NCBI RefSeq assembly: GCF_002088275.1
Contig: NZ_AQQS01000041.1
Location: 1 to 54,246 of the forward strand
Direction of reading: 5' to 3'
Source of the DNA: Aurantimonas sp. 22II-16-19i
GTDB taxonomy: Bacteria > Pseudomonadota > Alphaproteobacteria > Rhizobiales > Rhizobiaceae
Length of the DNA stretch: 54,246 nucleotides
The notes beneath the pieces were generated by a model. That model ran no database searches. It was not told the origin of the DNA and saw only the letters and a program-made list of their open reading frames with translations. How positions within the stretch are numbered: position 1 is the stretch's first letter; each line of letters starts with the position of its first letter. Of this stretch, positions 32,271 to 40,580 are shown in pieces. A program made the translations under genes and the position numbers.

Positions 32271-33584
32271 TCAGGCGGCTTCCCGGTTGCCGCCGGACCG
32301 CGGCCTGCCGGTGTCTTCCAGATCGTGCTCGCTCGCTACGGCATCCGCCTCGAGGCTCGCCTCGGCGCGGGGGTCGAGGCTGAAGCTCGCCGGCGTCTGG
32401 ACGCGGGCGAAGGGGATGGTCTGGAAGTCCGGGCGTTCGTCGGCCGGGATCGCGACGCGGCGGAAGGTCCGGTAGAAGGCGTAGGCGGCGTAGATCGCCA
32501 TGGCCGAGCCCATCGCCTGGAAGAGGCCGACCGGCCCGATCGTCTCCATCAGGACGGCGGTGTAGATCGGCCCGATCATCGTGCCGATGCCGTAGAGGAT
32601 CAAAAGGCCGCTCGACACCTTCACGAAGTCGGCGTCGGCGGCATAGTCGTTTGCATGGGCGACGGCGAGGGAATAGGCCGGATAGATGATCCCGCCGAGG
32701 ACGAAGGCCGTGGCGAAGAGGGCGATGGGCGAGGAGCCGGCGAGATAGACGCCGGCGACCGCCGCGCCGACGCCGATGATGCCGGCGGCGGTCATCACGT
32801 AGCGTCGGTCGGTCTTGTCGGAGATCCGGCCGAGCGGGATCTGGAACACCGCGCCGCCGAACATCGCCGAGACCGTCAGCGTGGCGATGTCGGTGGTCGA
32901 CAGGCCGGTCTGCTGGCCGAACACCGGCGCCATGTTGCCCCAGCCGGCCGACAGGATGCCGGCGAGGAGGATGCCGACGGCCGCCACCGGCGAATTGCGG
33001 AACAGCATGAGGACGTCGATCTTGACGGTGGCGATCGGCGACGGCGACTGGGCCCGCGACAGCGCGGTCGGGATCACCGACAGGGCGAAGACGATGGCGC
33101 AGAGCATGAAGGGCGCGGCGACGCCGGGGTTCGACAGCGGCATGACGTATTGGCCGCCCATCATCGCGGCCATGGTGACGATCATGTAGACCGAGAAGAT
33201 GGTGCCGCGGGTCTCGTTGGTGACGCGCTCGTTGAGCCAGCTCTCGATGACCATGTAGCTGCCGGCAAGGGCAAAGCCCGACAGTGCCCGGAACACCACC
33301 CAGCCGACCGGATCGACGAAGAGGCCGCAGAGAAGGATCGAGATCGCCAGCAGGGCAGCGAGGCTGGAGAACGTCCGCACATGGCCGGCGCTGCGCACCA
33401 TCCACGGGATCACCACGCAGCCCAGGGTGAAGGCGAGGGCGTAGCTGGTGCCGAAGGCGCCGATCTCGTAGCTCGTCCAGCCCTCGATCGAGCCGCGCAC
33501 GGGCAACAGGATGCCCATCAGACCCGCTCCCGCCATCAGGAAGAAGGTCGATGTGAGGAGTGCGGCGATGGGCAGGAGGTGCAT
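32271..33584 (-). CDS. Major facilitator superfamily transporter
   Basis: The 437-residue protein has twelve predicted hydrophobic helices and a polar, acidic C-terminal tail of about 50 residues. The inner helix-loop pattern SYMVIESWLNERVTNETRG between helices 4 and 5 resembles the YcaD branch of MFS proteins. Another loop, QIPLGRISDKTDRR, is the MFS motif-A copy in the second half. The start at 33584 (MHLLPIAALLTST) begins with the first helix and has GGGAGC-like sequence upstream; upstream in-frame residues are Arg/Pro-rich non-coding type. It converges on the LysR gene with a 19-base gap. The transported compound is unknown. Confidence 0.9.
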   Translation of the reverse strand: MHLLPIAALLTSTFFLMAGAGLMGILLPVRGSIEGWTSYEIGAFGTSYALAFTLGCVVIPWMVRSAGHVRTFSSLAALLAISILLCGLFVDPVGWVVFRALSGFALAGSYMVIESWLNERVTNETRGTIFSVYMIVTMAAMMGGQYVMPLSNPGVAAPFMLCAIVFALSVIPTALSRAQSPSPIATVKIDVLMLFRNSPVAAVGILLAGILSAGWGNMAPVFGQQTGLSTTDIATLTVSAMFGGAVFQIPLGRISDKTDRRYVMTAAGIIGVGAAVAGVYLAGSSPIALFATAFVLGGIIYPAYSLAVAHANDYAADADFVKVSSGLLILYGIGTMIGPIYTAVLMETIGPVGLFQAMGSAMAIYAAYAFYRTFRRVAIPADERPDFQTIPFARVQTPASFSLDPRAEASLEADAVASEHDLEDTGRPRSGGNREAA

Positions 33585-33748
33585 CGGGAGCTCGCGCGGC
33601 AGGAGGATTTGCGGCGGTCGGCGCCGGAGGGAATCGATCCGCCGTGCCTTACGTCGTCGGGCCGTGTTTGGCGAGGACTTGTAAGGGCGCAATGTTACGG
33701 ATTTCGGGCACGCCGTCCGGCCGGAGCGACAGGTCGTTGCGCCCGCGC

Positions 33749-34711
33749 TCAGAGCTCGTCCAGCTTCGCCTTCAGGGCCAGGAGATCCTGCCAGGCGAGC
33801 TTCTTCTGGGCCGGCTGGCGCAGGAGATAGGCCGGGTGCAGCATGGCGATCGCCGGGATCGTTGCGCCCGGATCGATGTCGAAGCTGTAGCTCTGCCACT
33901 TGCCCCGGATCCTGAGGATCCCCTCCGCCGAGCCGAGGATCGCCTTGGCCGAGGGCGAGCCGAGACAGACGATGACCTTCGGCGCCACCAGTTCGATCTG
34001 CCGCTGGACGAAGGGCAGGCAGATGCGCGTCTCGGCCGGTGTCGGCGCCCGGTTGCCGGGCGGGCGCCAGGGCACGGTGTTGGTGACGCGCACGCTCTCG
34101 CGCTCGATGCCGATGGCGGCGAGCATGCGGTTGAGGAGCTGCCCCGACCGGCCGACGAAGGGCACGCCCGCCATGTCCTCGTCACGGCCGGGCGCCTCGC
34201 CGATCAGCATCAGCTCGGCCTTGTCCGGCCCGTCGCCGAAGACGGTGTGCTTGGCGGTGATCTTCAGGTTGCAGCCCCCGAAGCCATGAAGCAGCTCGCG
34301 CAGCTCTGCCAGCGAGGCGGCGCTCACCGCCCGCTCCCGGGCGTCGGCAAGCGCTGCGTCGTCGGGGATCGCGATCCGCGTCGAGGGAAAGGCCGAATCG
34401 CCCATGGTGGTGGGGGAAGGTTCGCCGAAGGCCTGCCGGCTCGGTGGCGATGGCGGGGCCGACGGCGCGCCGCGCTCGCGCTGCACGCTCTCGGCCCGTC
34501 CGTCTGGCCGTCCGTCCGGCCGACCCTGAGCCTGCGTCGCCGCGGTGCCGGCCGGCCGCGCCTTCGCCTTGCGCCGTTCGGTCTCCGCGGCGGTCTCGGC
34601 GAAGCGGTCGCGCGGCTGGTCGAGAAGCAGCGACTCGATCCCCGCCTCGCGGTACCAGGCGAGCAGGGCGACGGCGGCGTCGCGGGTCAGACGGGGCGTT
34701 TCCTCGAGCAT
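33749..34711 (-). CDS. Family-4-like uracil-DNA glycosylase
   Basis: The 320-residue enzyme excises uracil from DNA in base-excision repair. Family-4-type motifs are clear: GEAPGRDEDMAGVPFVGRSGQ (motif A region), a PWRPPGNRAP loop and HPAYLL near the C-terminus. The N-terminal helix (LLAWYREAGI) is joined to the catalytic domain by a low-complexity linker at about 45-115. Of the four cysteines that bind 4Fe-4S in classic family-4 enzymes, only those in GGCNLK and TRICLP appear to be present; the first Cys is Gly and the one before RPP is Trp. The cluster may therefore be absent. As I recall, a cluster-less relative was characterised from Bradyrhizobium. The gene sits near the ETF-QO gene, as is common in rhizobia. 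Confidence 0.9.
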   Translation of the reverse strand: MLEETPRLTRDAAVALLAWYREAGIESLLLDQPRDRFAETAAETERRKAKARPAGTAATQAQGRPDGRPDGRAESVQRERGAPSAPPSPPSRQAFGEPSPTTMGDSAFPSTRIAIPDDAALADARERAVSAASLAELRELLHGFGGCNLKITAKHTVFGDGPDKAELMLIGEAPGRDEDMAGVPFVGRSGQLLNRMLAAIGIERESVRVTNTVPWRPPGNRAPTPAETRICLPFVQRQIELVAPKVIVCLGSPSAKAILGSAEGILRIRGKWQSYSFDIDPGATIPAIAMLHPAYLLRQPAQKKLAWQDLLALKAKLDEL

Positions 34712-34752
34712 CCCCGATCCCTAGCCGATCCCCGCCACGATTGCAGCCCGCC

Positions 34753-35082
34753 TCAATGCCCGACGGACGAGGAGAACAGGTTGATGACCAGGACGCCGGC
34801 GACGATGAGGCCGAGGCCGAGGAAGGCTGCGGCGTCGAGCTGGGTGCGGAACCAGAAGAGGTCGATCATCGCCAGCATGGCGATGCCGCAGCCGGACCAG
34901 ATGGCATAGACGACGCCGACCGGCATCGTGCGCAGCGGCAGCGAGAGGAAATAGAAGGCGAAGGCGTAGAAGAGGACGGTGACCAGCGACGGCGCGAGCC
35001 GGGTGAAGCCGTCGGATGCCTTCAGCGCGCTGGTGCCGATGATCTCGCAGACGATGGCGACGCCGAGATAGACCGCATTCAT
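34753..35082 (-). CDS. Small multidrug resistance (SMR) family exporter
   Basis: This 109-residue protein has four hydrophobic helices. The essential membrane Glu is present as Glu13 (LGVAIVCEIIGTSALKAS), and the WSGCGIA segment carries the Trp that is conserved in the family. Such proteins work as dimers and export cationic drugs, quaternary ammonium compounds or guanidinium in exchange for protons. The sequence is close to the EmrE/Gdx type; which subtype it is cannot be said by eye. Start 35082 gives MNAVYLGVAIVCE, the usual N-terminus. It is divergent from the ETF-QO gene. Confidence 0.93.
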   Translation of the reverse strand: MNAVYLGVAIVCEIIGTSALKASDGFTRLAPSLVTVLFYAFAFYFLSLPLRTMPVGVVYAIWSGCGIAMLAMIDLFWFRTQLDAAAFLGLGLIVAGVLVINLFSSSVGH

Positions 35083-35196
35083 GACATCGCTCCGCCGTCT
35101 TCCGATTTCGCCCCGCTTTAGCACCCTCCCGATCGGCCCCGTCAACCGCCGGTGGGCGGGACGCATCCGGGCGAATTCGGCCGTTCCGGTCGATCT

Positions 35197-35226
35197 TTGG
35201 CGCGAAAGGACTAGAACGACTACAAA
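35197..35226 (+). promoter_or_regulatory. Candidate promoter for the ETF-QO gene
   Basis: TTGGCG (35197-35202) and TACAAA (35221-35226) are 18 bases apart, each matching four of six bases of the sigma-70 consensus. The predicted start is about 85 bases before the TTG start codon. Moderate to weak. Confidence 0.35.
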
Positions 35227-35320
35227 AGCGCCGGCTATGAAGGCGCCCTGGCCTCCGCCTCGGGACGTGGCGGGCGCGAGGCGGCCGCAGGGGCGGCAAG
35301 ACCAATCGAGGGAGACGACA

Positions 35321-37012
35321 TTGAGCCAAGCAGCCGAGACGCCGGAACGCGAATCCCCTGAACGCGAGTCCCCCGAACGCGAGTCCATGGAGTTCGACGT
35401 CGTGATCGTCGGCGCCGGGCCCGCCGGGCTGGCAGCGGCCATCCGGCTGAAGCAGATCGACCCCGAGATTTCCGTCGTCGTCCTCGAGAAGGCCGCCGAG
35501 GTCGGGGCGCATGTCCTGTCCGGCAACGTCCTCGATCCCTCCGCCCTCGACAGGCTCTTGCCGGAGTGGCGCCAGGAGGAGACGCCGATCAAGACCGCCG
35601 TCACCGAGGACCGCTTCTATTTCTACGGCGAGGGGGGCTCGGTCCGCCTGCCCAACGCCCTGATGCCGAAGCTGATGTCGAACCACGGCAATTTCGTCGT
35701 CTCGCTCGGCCTCGTCTGCAAGTGGCTGGCGGAAAAAGCCGAAGCCCTCGGCGTCGAGATCTATCCGGGCTTTGCCGCGTCCGAACTGCTGTTCGACGAC
35801 GCCAACGCCGTCATCGGCGTCGCCACCGGCGACATGGGCGTCACCCGCTCGGGCGAACCCGGCGGCATGTATCAGCGCGGCATGGCGCTGCTCGGCAAGT
35901 ACGTCTTCCTCGGCGAAGGCGTCAGAGGGTCGCTGGCGAAGACGGCGATCCACGCCTACGGCCTCGACCAGGGGCGCGAGCCGGCGAAGTTCGGCCTCGG
36001 CATCAAGGAGCTGTGGGAGATCGAGCCGGAGAAGGCGAAGCCCGGCCGCATCGAGCATTCCTTCGGCTGGCCGCTCGGCGACAAGACCGGCGGCGGGTCG
36101 TTCCTCTACCATCTCGGCGACAATCAGGTCTATGTCGGCTTCGTCGTCCACCTGAACTACAAGAACCCCTATCTCTCGCCCTTCGAGGAGTTCCAGCGCT
36201 TCAAGACGCATCCGGACGTCGCCGAGCTGCTCAAGGGCGGCAAGCGCATCGCCTATGGCGCGCGGGCGATCACCGAGGGCGGCTACCAGTCGGTGCCCAA
36301 GCTCGTCTTCCCGGGTGGCGCGCTGATCGGCTGTTCGGCGGGCTTCGTCAACGTGCCGCGCATCAAGGGCGTCCACAACGCGATGACCTCGGGCATGCTG
36401 GCGGCCGAACAGGCGGCCGAGGCGCTGAAGGCCGGCCGCTCCCACGATCTCCTCTCCGGTTACGACGATACGTGGCGTTCTTCGCCGATCGGGCAGGACC
36501 TGAAGCCGGTGCGCAACGTCAAGCCGCTGTGGTCGAAATACGGAACCCGCATCGGCATCATGCTCGGCGGTCTCGACATGTGGACGAATTCTCTCCTCGG
36601 CTTCTCCTTCTTCGGAACGAAAAGCCATGGCAAGCCGGACTATGCCTGCCTGGAGCCGGCAGAGAAGCACAAGCCGATCGCCTATCCCAAGCCCGACGGG
36701 GAACTCACCTTCGACAAGGTGTCGTCGGTCTATCTCTCCAACACCAATCACGAGGAGGACCAGCCGGTCCATCTCCAGGTGAAGGACCCGGCGCTCCAGA
36801 AATCTTCCGAACTCGGCGTCTATGCCGGCCCGTCCCAGCGCTACTGCCCTGCGGGGGTCTACGAGTGGGTGAAGGAGGGCGGCGAGGACAAGTTCGTGAT
36901 CAACGCCCAGAACTGCGTCCACTGCAAGACCTGCGACATCAAGGATCCCAACCAGAACATCAACTGGGTCCCGCCACAGGGCGGCGAGGGACCGGTCTAC
37001 GAGGTGATGTGA
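35321..37012 (+). CDS. Electron transfer flavoprotein-ubiquinone oxidoreductase (ETF-QO)
   Basis: The 563-residue membrane-associated enzyme passes electrons from reduced ETF (fatty-acid and amino-acid oxidation) to ubiquinone. It has the FAD-binding motif VVIVGAGPAGLAAAIRL near the N-terminus, the GG-type motif EGGYQSVPKLVFPGG, and a C-terminal 4Fe-4S domain with CPAGVYEW and QNCVHCKTCDIKDP. The start is probably TTG 35321, preceded by GAGGGAGACGACA, because rhizobial homologues carry a PERES-MEFDV N-terminus; ATG 35387 (MEFDVVIV) is the alternative. The PERES unit occurs three times in tandem here. The downstream small membrane protein gene overlaps the stop by four bases. Confidence 0.96.
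   Translation: MSQAAETPERESPERESPERESMEFDVVIVGAGPAGLAAAIRLKQIDPEISVVVLEKAAEVGAHVLSGNVLDPSALDRLLPEWRQEETPIKTAVTEDRFYFYGEGGSVRLPNALMPKLMSNHGNFVVSLGLVCKWLAEKAEALGVEIYPGFAASELLFDDANAVIGVATGDMGVTRSGEPGGMYQRGMALLGKYVFLGEGVRGSLAKTAIHAYGLDQGREPAKFGLGIKELWEIEPEKAKPGRIEHSFGWPLGDKTGGGSFLYHLGDNQVYVGFVVHLNYKNPYLSPFEEFQRFKTHPDVAELLKGGKRIAYGARAITEGGYQSVPKLVFPGGALIGCSAGFVNVPRIKGVHNAMTSGMLAAEQAAEALKAGRSHDLLSGYDDTWRSSPIGQDLKPVRNVKPLWSKYGTRIGIMLGGLDMWTNSLLGFSFFGTKSHGKPDYACLEPAEKHKPIAYPKPDGELTFDKVSSVYLSNTNHEEDQPVHLQVKDPALQKSSELGVYAGPSQRYCPAGVYEWVKEGGEDKFVINAQNCVHCKTCDIKDPNQNINWVPPQGGEGPVYEVM
35342..35386 (+). repeat. Three tandem 15-base repeats encoding PERES-PERES-PERES
   Basis: The in-frame unit CCx GAA CGC GAr TCC is repeated three times inside the N-terminus of the ETF-QO frame, just before the ATG at 35387. 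The copies differ only at third codon positions, so the expansion is probably recent. It could alter in length by slippage without breaking the frame. Confidence 0.92.
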
Positions 37013-37371
37013 GGGGCCGGGCCGGGAGCGTGGGGAACGCGCGGTCGACGGTCGCCCGGCTCGCCTTGCGGGTGGCGCTGCAGTTCTCGCTGGCCTACGG
37101 GCTCGCTTCGCTGCTCCTCGGAATGGCGCTGGGGTTCCTGGCGCGCGTCCTGCCGCTCGACGCGATCGCCTTCTGGCTGGCGGTGCGCCTCGCCGACTTC
37201 GTTCCGGCGGAGGCTTCGCCGCTGGCTCCCGTCGCGGATGCCGCCGTCACCGTGCTGGCGGCGGCGGGGCTGGCGCTCGCCAACTTCCTCCTCGTCGCGG
37301 CCGTTCTGTTCCCGATCCTGCGCTGGAACCTGGCGCGGGCGCGGTCCGATCTTGCGGACGCGTTCGACTGA
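37009..37371 (+). CDS. Small two-helix membrane protein of unknown function
   Basis: This frame of about 120 residues starts at a GTG that overlaps the ETF-QO stop (GTGA). After a basic N-terminus it has a hydrophobic stretch at about 22-46 and a second at 80-103, then a charged end (LRWNLARARSDLADAFD). The amphipathic loop between them has Asp and Pro. The four-base overlap suggests translational coupling to the ETF-QO gene and a role near the membrane, perhaps with that enzyme, but I do not recognise a family. A second GTG at 37030 is another possible start. Confidence 0.65.
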   Translation: MRGRAGSVGNARSTVARLALRVALQFSLAYGLASLLLGMALGFLARVLPLDAIAFWLAVRLADFVPAEASPLAPVADAAVTVLAAAGLALANFLLVAAVLFPILRWNLARARSDLADAFD

Positions 37372-37480
37372 TCCCATGTTTTTCCCGGCGGTCGGGGAAG
37401 GGCAAGCCACAGCCGTCCGATCGCCGATGGACCGTCCGAATCTTTACCCTATGTTCACGACTTTTCGCCTTGCCAGGGGC

Positions 37481-37509
37481 TTGTGAATCGGGGCAAAGGC
37501 CGTTAGAAG
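37481..37509 (+). promoter_or_regulatory. Candidate promoter of the secE-nusG unit
   Basis: TTGTGA (37481-37486), a 17-base spacer and TAGAAG (37504-37509) lie about 70 bases before secE. Each hexamer matches four of six consensus bases and the spacing is ideal. Confidence 0.5.
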
Positions 37510-37577
37510 ACCCATCCAATGGAAACGGCGCGTGGGGTGTTGAGGCACTCTTCACGCGCTTTAGCCGTGAGCAGTCG

Positions 37578-37778
37578 ATGGCGACCAAGACCAATCCGTT
37601 CAAATTTCTGGAGCAGGTGCGTTCCGAGACGGGGAAGGTGACGTGGCCGACCCGGCGCGAAACCATGATCTCGACGCTCATGGTCTTCGTCATGGTCGCA
37701 TTCGCGGCGGCATTCTTTTTCATCGCGGATCAGGCGCTCGGCTATGCCGTCGGCCTGATCATGAATGCGGGCGTCTGA
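37578..37778 (+). CDS. secE: Preprotein translocase subunit SecE
   Basis: This 66-residue, single-helix form of SecE is the usual form in alphaproteobacteria. The conserved cytoplasmic amphipathic part EQVRSETGKVTWPTRRET (about residues 11-28) precedes one membrane helix (about 33-60). SecE stabilises SecY in the protein export channel. The ATG at 37578 gives MATKTNPFKFLEQVR; upstream in-frame residues up to 37470 lie over the promoter. nusG follows after 28 bases, the standard pair. No tRNA-Trp gene precedes it, unlike in many bacteria. Confidence 0.95.
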   Translation: MATKTNPFKFLEQVRSETGKVTWPTRRETMISTLMVFVMVAFAAAFFFIADQALGYAVGLIMNAGV

Positions 37779-37806
37779 CGCTGCCGCAGGAGATATTGAA
37801 GTTTAC

Positions 37807-38337
37807 ATGACCGCCCGCTGGTACATCGTTCACGCCTATTCGAATTTCGAGAAGAAGGTGGCCGAGTCGATCGAGGAGCAGGCCCGCCAGAAGGGGCTCT
37901 CCGACAAGTTCGAGAAGATCCTCGTTCCGACCGAGAAGGTCGTCGAGGTGCGCCGCGGCCGCAAGGTCGATGCGGAGCGCAAGTTCTTCCCCGGCTACGT
38001 CCTCGTCAAGGCCGAGCTGACCGACCAGGTCTTCTCGCTGATCAAGAACACCCCGAAGGTGACCGGCTTCCTCGGGCCCGACAATCGCCCGGTGCCGATT
38101 TCGGAGGCCGAGGCAACCCACATCCTGAACCAGGTCCAGGATGGCGTCGAGCGCCCCAAGCCGACCATGTCCTTCGACATCGGCGAGAACGTCCGGGTCT
38201 CCGACGGCCCCTTCGCCTCGTTCAGCGGTGTCGTCCAGGAAGTCGATCAGGAGCGCGCCCGCCTCAAGGTGGAAGTCTCGATCTTCGGCCGCGCGACGCC
38301 GGTCGATCTGGAATTCGGCCAGGTCGAAAAGACCTGA
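37807..38337 (+). CDS. nusG: Transcription termination/antitermination factor NusG
   Basis: The 176-residue protein has an N-terminal NGN domain (MTARWYIVHAYSNFEKKVAESI; FPGYVLVK in the middle) that binds RNA polymerase, and a C-terminal KOW domain (about 125-176, GENVRVSDGPFASFSGVVQEVD) that contacts Rho or ribosomal protein S10. The length is that of ordinary NusG (about 176-181). The chosen ATG begins the usual MTxRWYIVH sequence; an upstream ATG at 37765 would overlap secE. It couples transcription to translation and helps Rho-dependent termination. The gene is in one unit with secE. Confidence 0.97.
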   Translation: MTARWYIVHAYSNFEKKVAESIEEQARQKGLSDKFEKILVPTEKVVEVRRGRKVDAERKFFPGYVLVKAELTDQVFSLIKNTPKVTGFLGPDNRPVPISEAEATHILNQVQDGVERPKPTMSFDIGENVRVSDGPFASFSGVVQEVDQERARLKVEVSIFGRATPVDLEFGQVEKT

Positions 38338-38347
38338 CCCGAAGAGC

Positions 38348-38369
38348 GGCGCCCGCCGATGCGGGCGCC
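38348..38369 (+). terminator. Hairpin between nusG and rplK
   Basis: A perfect 9-bp GC stem (GGCGCCCGC / GCGGGCGCC) with a CGAT loop starts 10 bases after nusG, followed by ATTGTCGT. A further 7-bp pair, GAAGAGC (38341-38347) with GCTCTTC (38394-38400), could enclose it. It may be an attenuator or partial terminator before the L11 operon. Confidence 0.5.
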
Positions 38370-38487
38370 ATTGTCGTGCGGAAGGCGTCGTGGGCTCTTC
38401 AAGCCGGCCCATGCCACGCCGTACCGCGCGGACTGCGAACCGCCGGATGGTCCGAGATCTCCGGCATGACGAAAGAAGGCAGGAAAA

Positions 38488-38916
38488 ATGGCTAAGAAGG
38501 TAGCGGGCCAGCTGAAGCTGCAGGTCGCGGCCGGTTCGGCGACGCCGTCGCCCCCGATCGGTCCGGCGCTCGGTCAGCGTGGCATCAACATTATGGAGTT
38601 CTGCAAGTCGTTCAACGCGCAGACTCAGGAGATGGAGAAGGGGCAGCCGATCCCCGTCGTCATCACCTACTATCAGGACAAGTCCTTCACCTTCGCGATG
38701 AAGACTCCGCCCGTGAGCTACTTCCTCAAGAAGGCGGTCAACCTGAAGTCCGGCTCCAAGACCCCGGGCAAGGCCAGTGCCGGAACGATCACCCGCGCCC
38801 AGCTGCGCGAGATCGCCGAGAAGAAGATGGTCGACCTCAACGCCAACGACCTCGACGCCGCGACTGCGATGATCGAAGGCTCCGCGCGTTCGATGGGTCT
38901 CGAGGTCACGGAGTAG
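38488..38916 (+). CDS. rplK: 50S ribosomal protein L11
   Basis: The 142-residue protein matches L11 throughout: [31 protein letters not shown] at the N-terminus and the C-terminal 23S rRNA-binding domain ([38 protein letters not shown], shown by its parts). L11 forms the GTPase-associated centre and is required for the RelA response. AGGCAGGAAAA precedes the ATG. It is 5 bases from rplA, the classical L11-L1 operon, which in E. coli is repressed by L1 binding the leader. Confidence 0.98.
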   Translation: MAKKVAGQLKLQVAAGSATPSPPIGPALGQRGINIMEFCKSFNAQTQEMEKGQPIPVVITYYQDKSFTFAMKTPPVSYFLKKAVNLKSGSKTPGKASAGTITRAQLREIAEKKMVDLNANDLDAATAMIEGSARSMGLEVTE

Positions 38917-38921
38917 GCATC

Positions 38922-39629
38922 ATGGCGAACACTGGCAAGCGTATCCGCTCCGCCCGCGAAGGTGTCGAGCGCACCAAGCTCTACACTCTCGACGAGGCGA
39001 TCGAGATGATCAAGGGCAAGTCGAGCGTCAAGTTCGACGAGACCATCGAAGTCGCGATGAATCTCGGCGTCGACCCGCGCCACGCCGACCAGATGGTCCG
39101 CGGCGTCGTCAACCTGCCGAACGGCACCGGCCGTACCGTCCGCGTCGCAGTCTTCGCGCGCGGCGACAAGGCGGACGAGGCCAAGGCCGCGGGCGCCGAC
39201 ATCGTCGGTGCCGAGGATCTCGTCGCCGAGATCCAGGCCGGCAACATCAACTTCGACCGTGCCATCGCGACGCCCGACATGATGGGCCTCGTCGGCCGCC
39301 TGGGCAAGGTGCTCGGCCCCCGCGGCCTGATGCCGAACCCGCGCGTCGGCACGGTGACGCCGGACGTCACGGCTGCCGTCAAGGCGTCGAAGGGCGGCGC
39401 AGTCGAGTTCCGCGTCGAGAAGGCGGGCATCGTCCACGCCGGCGTCGGCAAGGTGTCCTTCGACGCGGCGAAGATCGCCGAGAACATCCGCGCCTTCGCC
39501 GATGCGGTGACCAAGGCCAAGCCGTCGGGTGCCAAGGGCAACTACGTCAAGCGCGTGGCGATTTCCTCGACCATGGGCCCGGGCGTCAAGATCGACCCGT
39601 CGACCCTGTCGGGCGCTGCCTCGGCCTGA
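38922..39629 (+). CDS. rplA: 50S ribosomal protein L1
   Basis: The 235-residue protein matches ribosomal protein L1: [14 protein letters not shown], the conserved [16 protein letters not shown] and the C-terminal [21 protein letters not shown]. It makes up the L1 stalk that helps deacylated tRNA leave the E site, and in enterobacteria it represses its own operon. The length is normal. It directly follows rplK, and a 381-base leader separates it from rplJ. Confidence 0.98.
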   Translation: MANTGKRIRSAREGVERTKLYTLDEAIEMIKGKSSVKFDETIEVAMNLGVDPRHADQMVRGVVNLPNGTGRTVRVAVFARGDKADEAKAAGADIVGAEDLVAEIQAGNINFDRAIATPDMMGLVGRLGKVLGPRGLMPNPRVGTVTPDVTAAVKASKGGAVEFRVEKAGIVHAGVGKVSFDAAKIAENIRAFADAVTKAKPSGAKGNYVKRVAISSTMGPGVKIDPSTLSGAASA

Positions 39630-40010
39630 TCGGCCGGGTCCCTTACAATCGCCGCGCCGGGCAACTATATCCGGTGCTTGCGATTTCGAAGAATTCCGGG
39701 GTGACCCGGAACAGGAAGGCCTCACGGGGCCTTCCACGCATGCCTGTCCGAGATTGTGGGCGGCCGCGAACCATCTTCGGTTCCGGTCTTAATCGTCAGA
39801 AAGCCCGCATGAGACGAGCGAAGAACCGTTTTCCGGCGATTGCCGGGGCCGGGTTCGAACTCTGAATGCCTTGCGCCGCCCGCGGGTTCCATCCGCAGGT
39901 AACGGGTAAGGGGACAGGATCTCCGAGCGTCGCCCGGCTGATCCGGGCGGCAAAAGGCAAACCGACCGCGATGCTCCGCAAGGGGTGTTTCGGTCAACTG
40001 GAGAGAGGCA
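39630..40010 (+). promoter_or_regulatory. Structured rplJ leader (381 bases)
   Basis: This gap should carry the rplJL promoter and the L10-binding leader. A weak promoter is seen as TTACAA (39644-39649), 16 bases, TATATC (39666-39671). Four perfect hairpins follow: 39694-39711 (7 bp, GTGA tetraloop), 39714-39735 (8 bp, 6-base loop), 39833-39846 (5 bp, 4-base loop) and 39931-39949 (7 bp, 5-base loop, then GCAAAAGG). Autoregulation by L10(L12)4 binding is known in other bacteria; its site here is inferred only from position. Confidence 0.55.
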
Positions 40011-40529
40011 GTGGACAGAGCGGAAAAGCGCGAATTCGTCACGACCCTCAACGAGACCTTCAAGGCCTCGTCGACCGTCGTGGTGGCCCACTATGCCGGA
40101 CTCACCGTGGCGCAGATGAACGACTATCGTTCGAAGATGCGCGATGCGGGCGGGTCCGTCAAAGTCGCGAAGAACCGTCTCGCCAAGATCGCTCTTCAAG
40201 GCACGGACGCCGAAGGCATCTCGAACCTGTTCGAGGGCCAGACACTGATCGCCTATTCCAGCGATCCAGTGGTGGCGGCCAAGGTCACCAACGACTTCGC
40301 CAAGGGCAACGACAAGCTCGTGATCCTCGGCGGGGCGATGGGGGCCTCAACCCTCGATGCGGACGGTGTGAAGGCTCTCGCCTCGCTGCCGTCGCTGGAT
40401 GAACTGCGGGCGAAGCTCGTCGGCATGATTCAGACGCCGGCCACGCGCATCGCCGGGGTGGTCCAGGCGCCTGCGGCGCAGCTCGCACGCGTATTCGGGG
40501 CTTATGCCAAGAAGGACGAGGCGGCGTGA
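40011..40529 (+). CDS. rplJ: 50S ribosomal protein L10
   Basis: The 172-residue protein starts at a GTG with GAGAGAGG just upstream and matches L10: [35 protein letters not shown], and a C-terminal helix that holds L7/L12 dimers ([23 protein letters not shown]). L10 anchors the stalk of L12 copies on the ribosome. It is the probable autorepressor of this operon by binding the leader. It is 51 bases from rplL. Confidence 0.97.
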   Translation: MDRAEKREFVTTLNETFKASSTVVVAHYAGLTVAQMNDYRSKMRDAGGSVKVAKNRLAKIALQGTDAEGISNLFEGQTLIAYSSDPVVAAKVTNDFAKGNDKLVILGGAMGASTLDADGVKALASLPSLDELRAKLVGMIQTPATRIAGVVQAPAAQLARVFGAYAKKDEAA

Positions 40530-40580
40530 GGTTGGTTCCTCGCTGCTCAAACCAAAGTTCGAACCTGAAGGAAATGTAAC

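Noticed and set aside
39841-39870. GGGTTCGAACTC, similar to the T-arm of a tRNA, in the rplJ leader
   Set aside because: The flanking bases do not form a 5-bp T stem, and there is no anticodon arm, D arm or acceptor stem at the proper distance.
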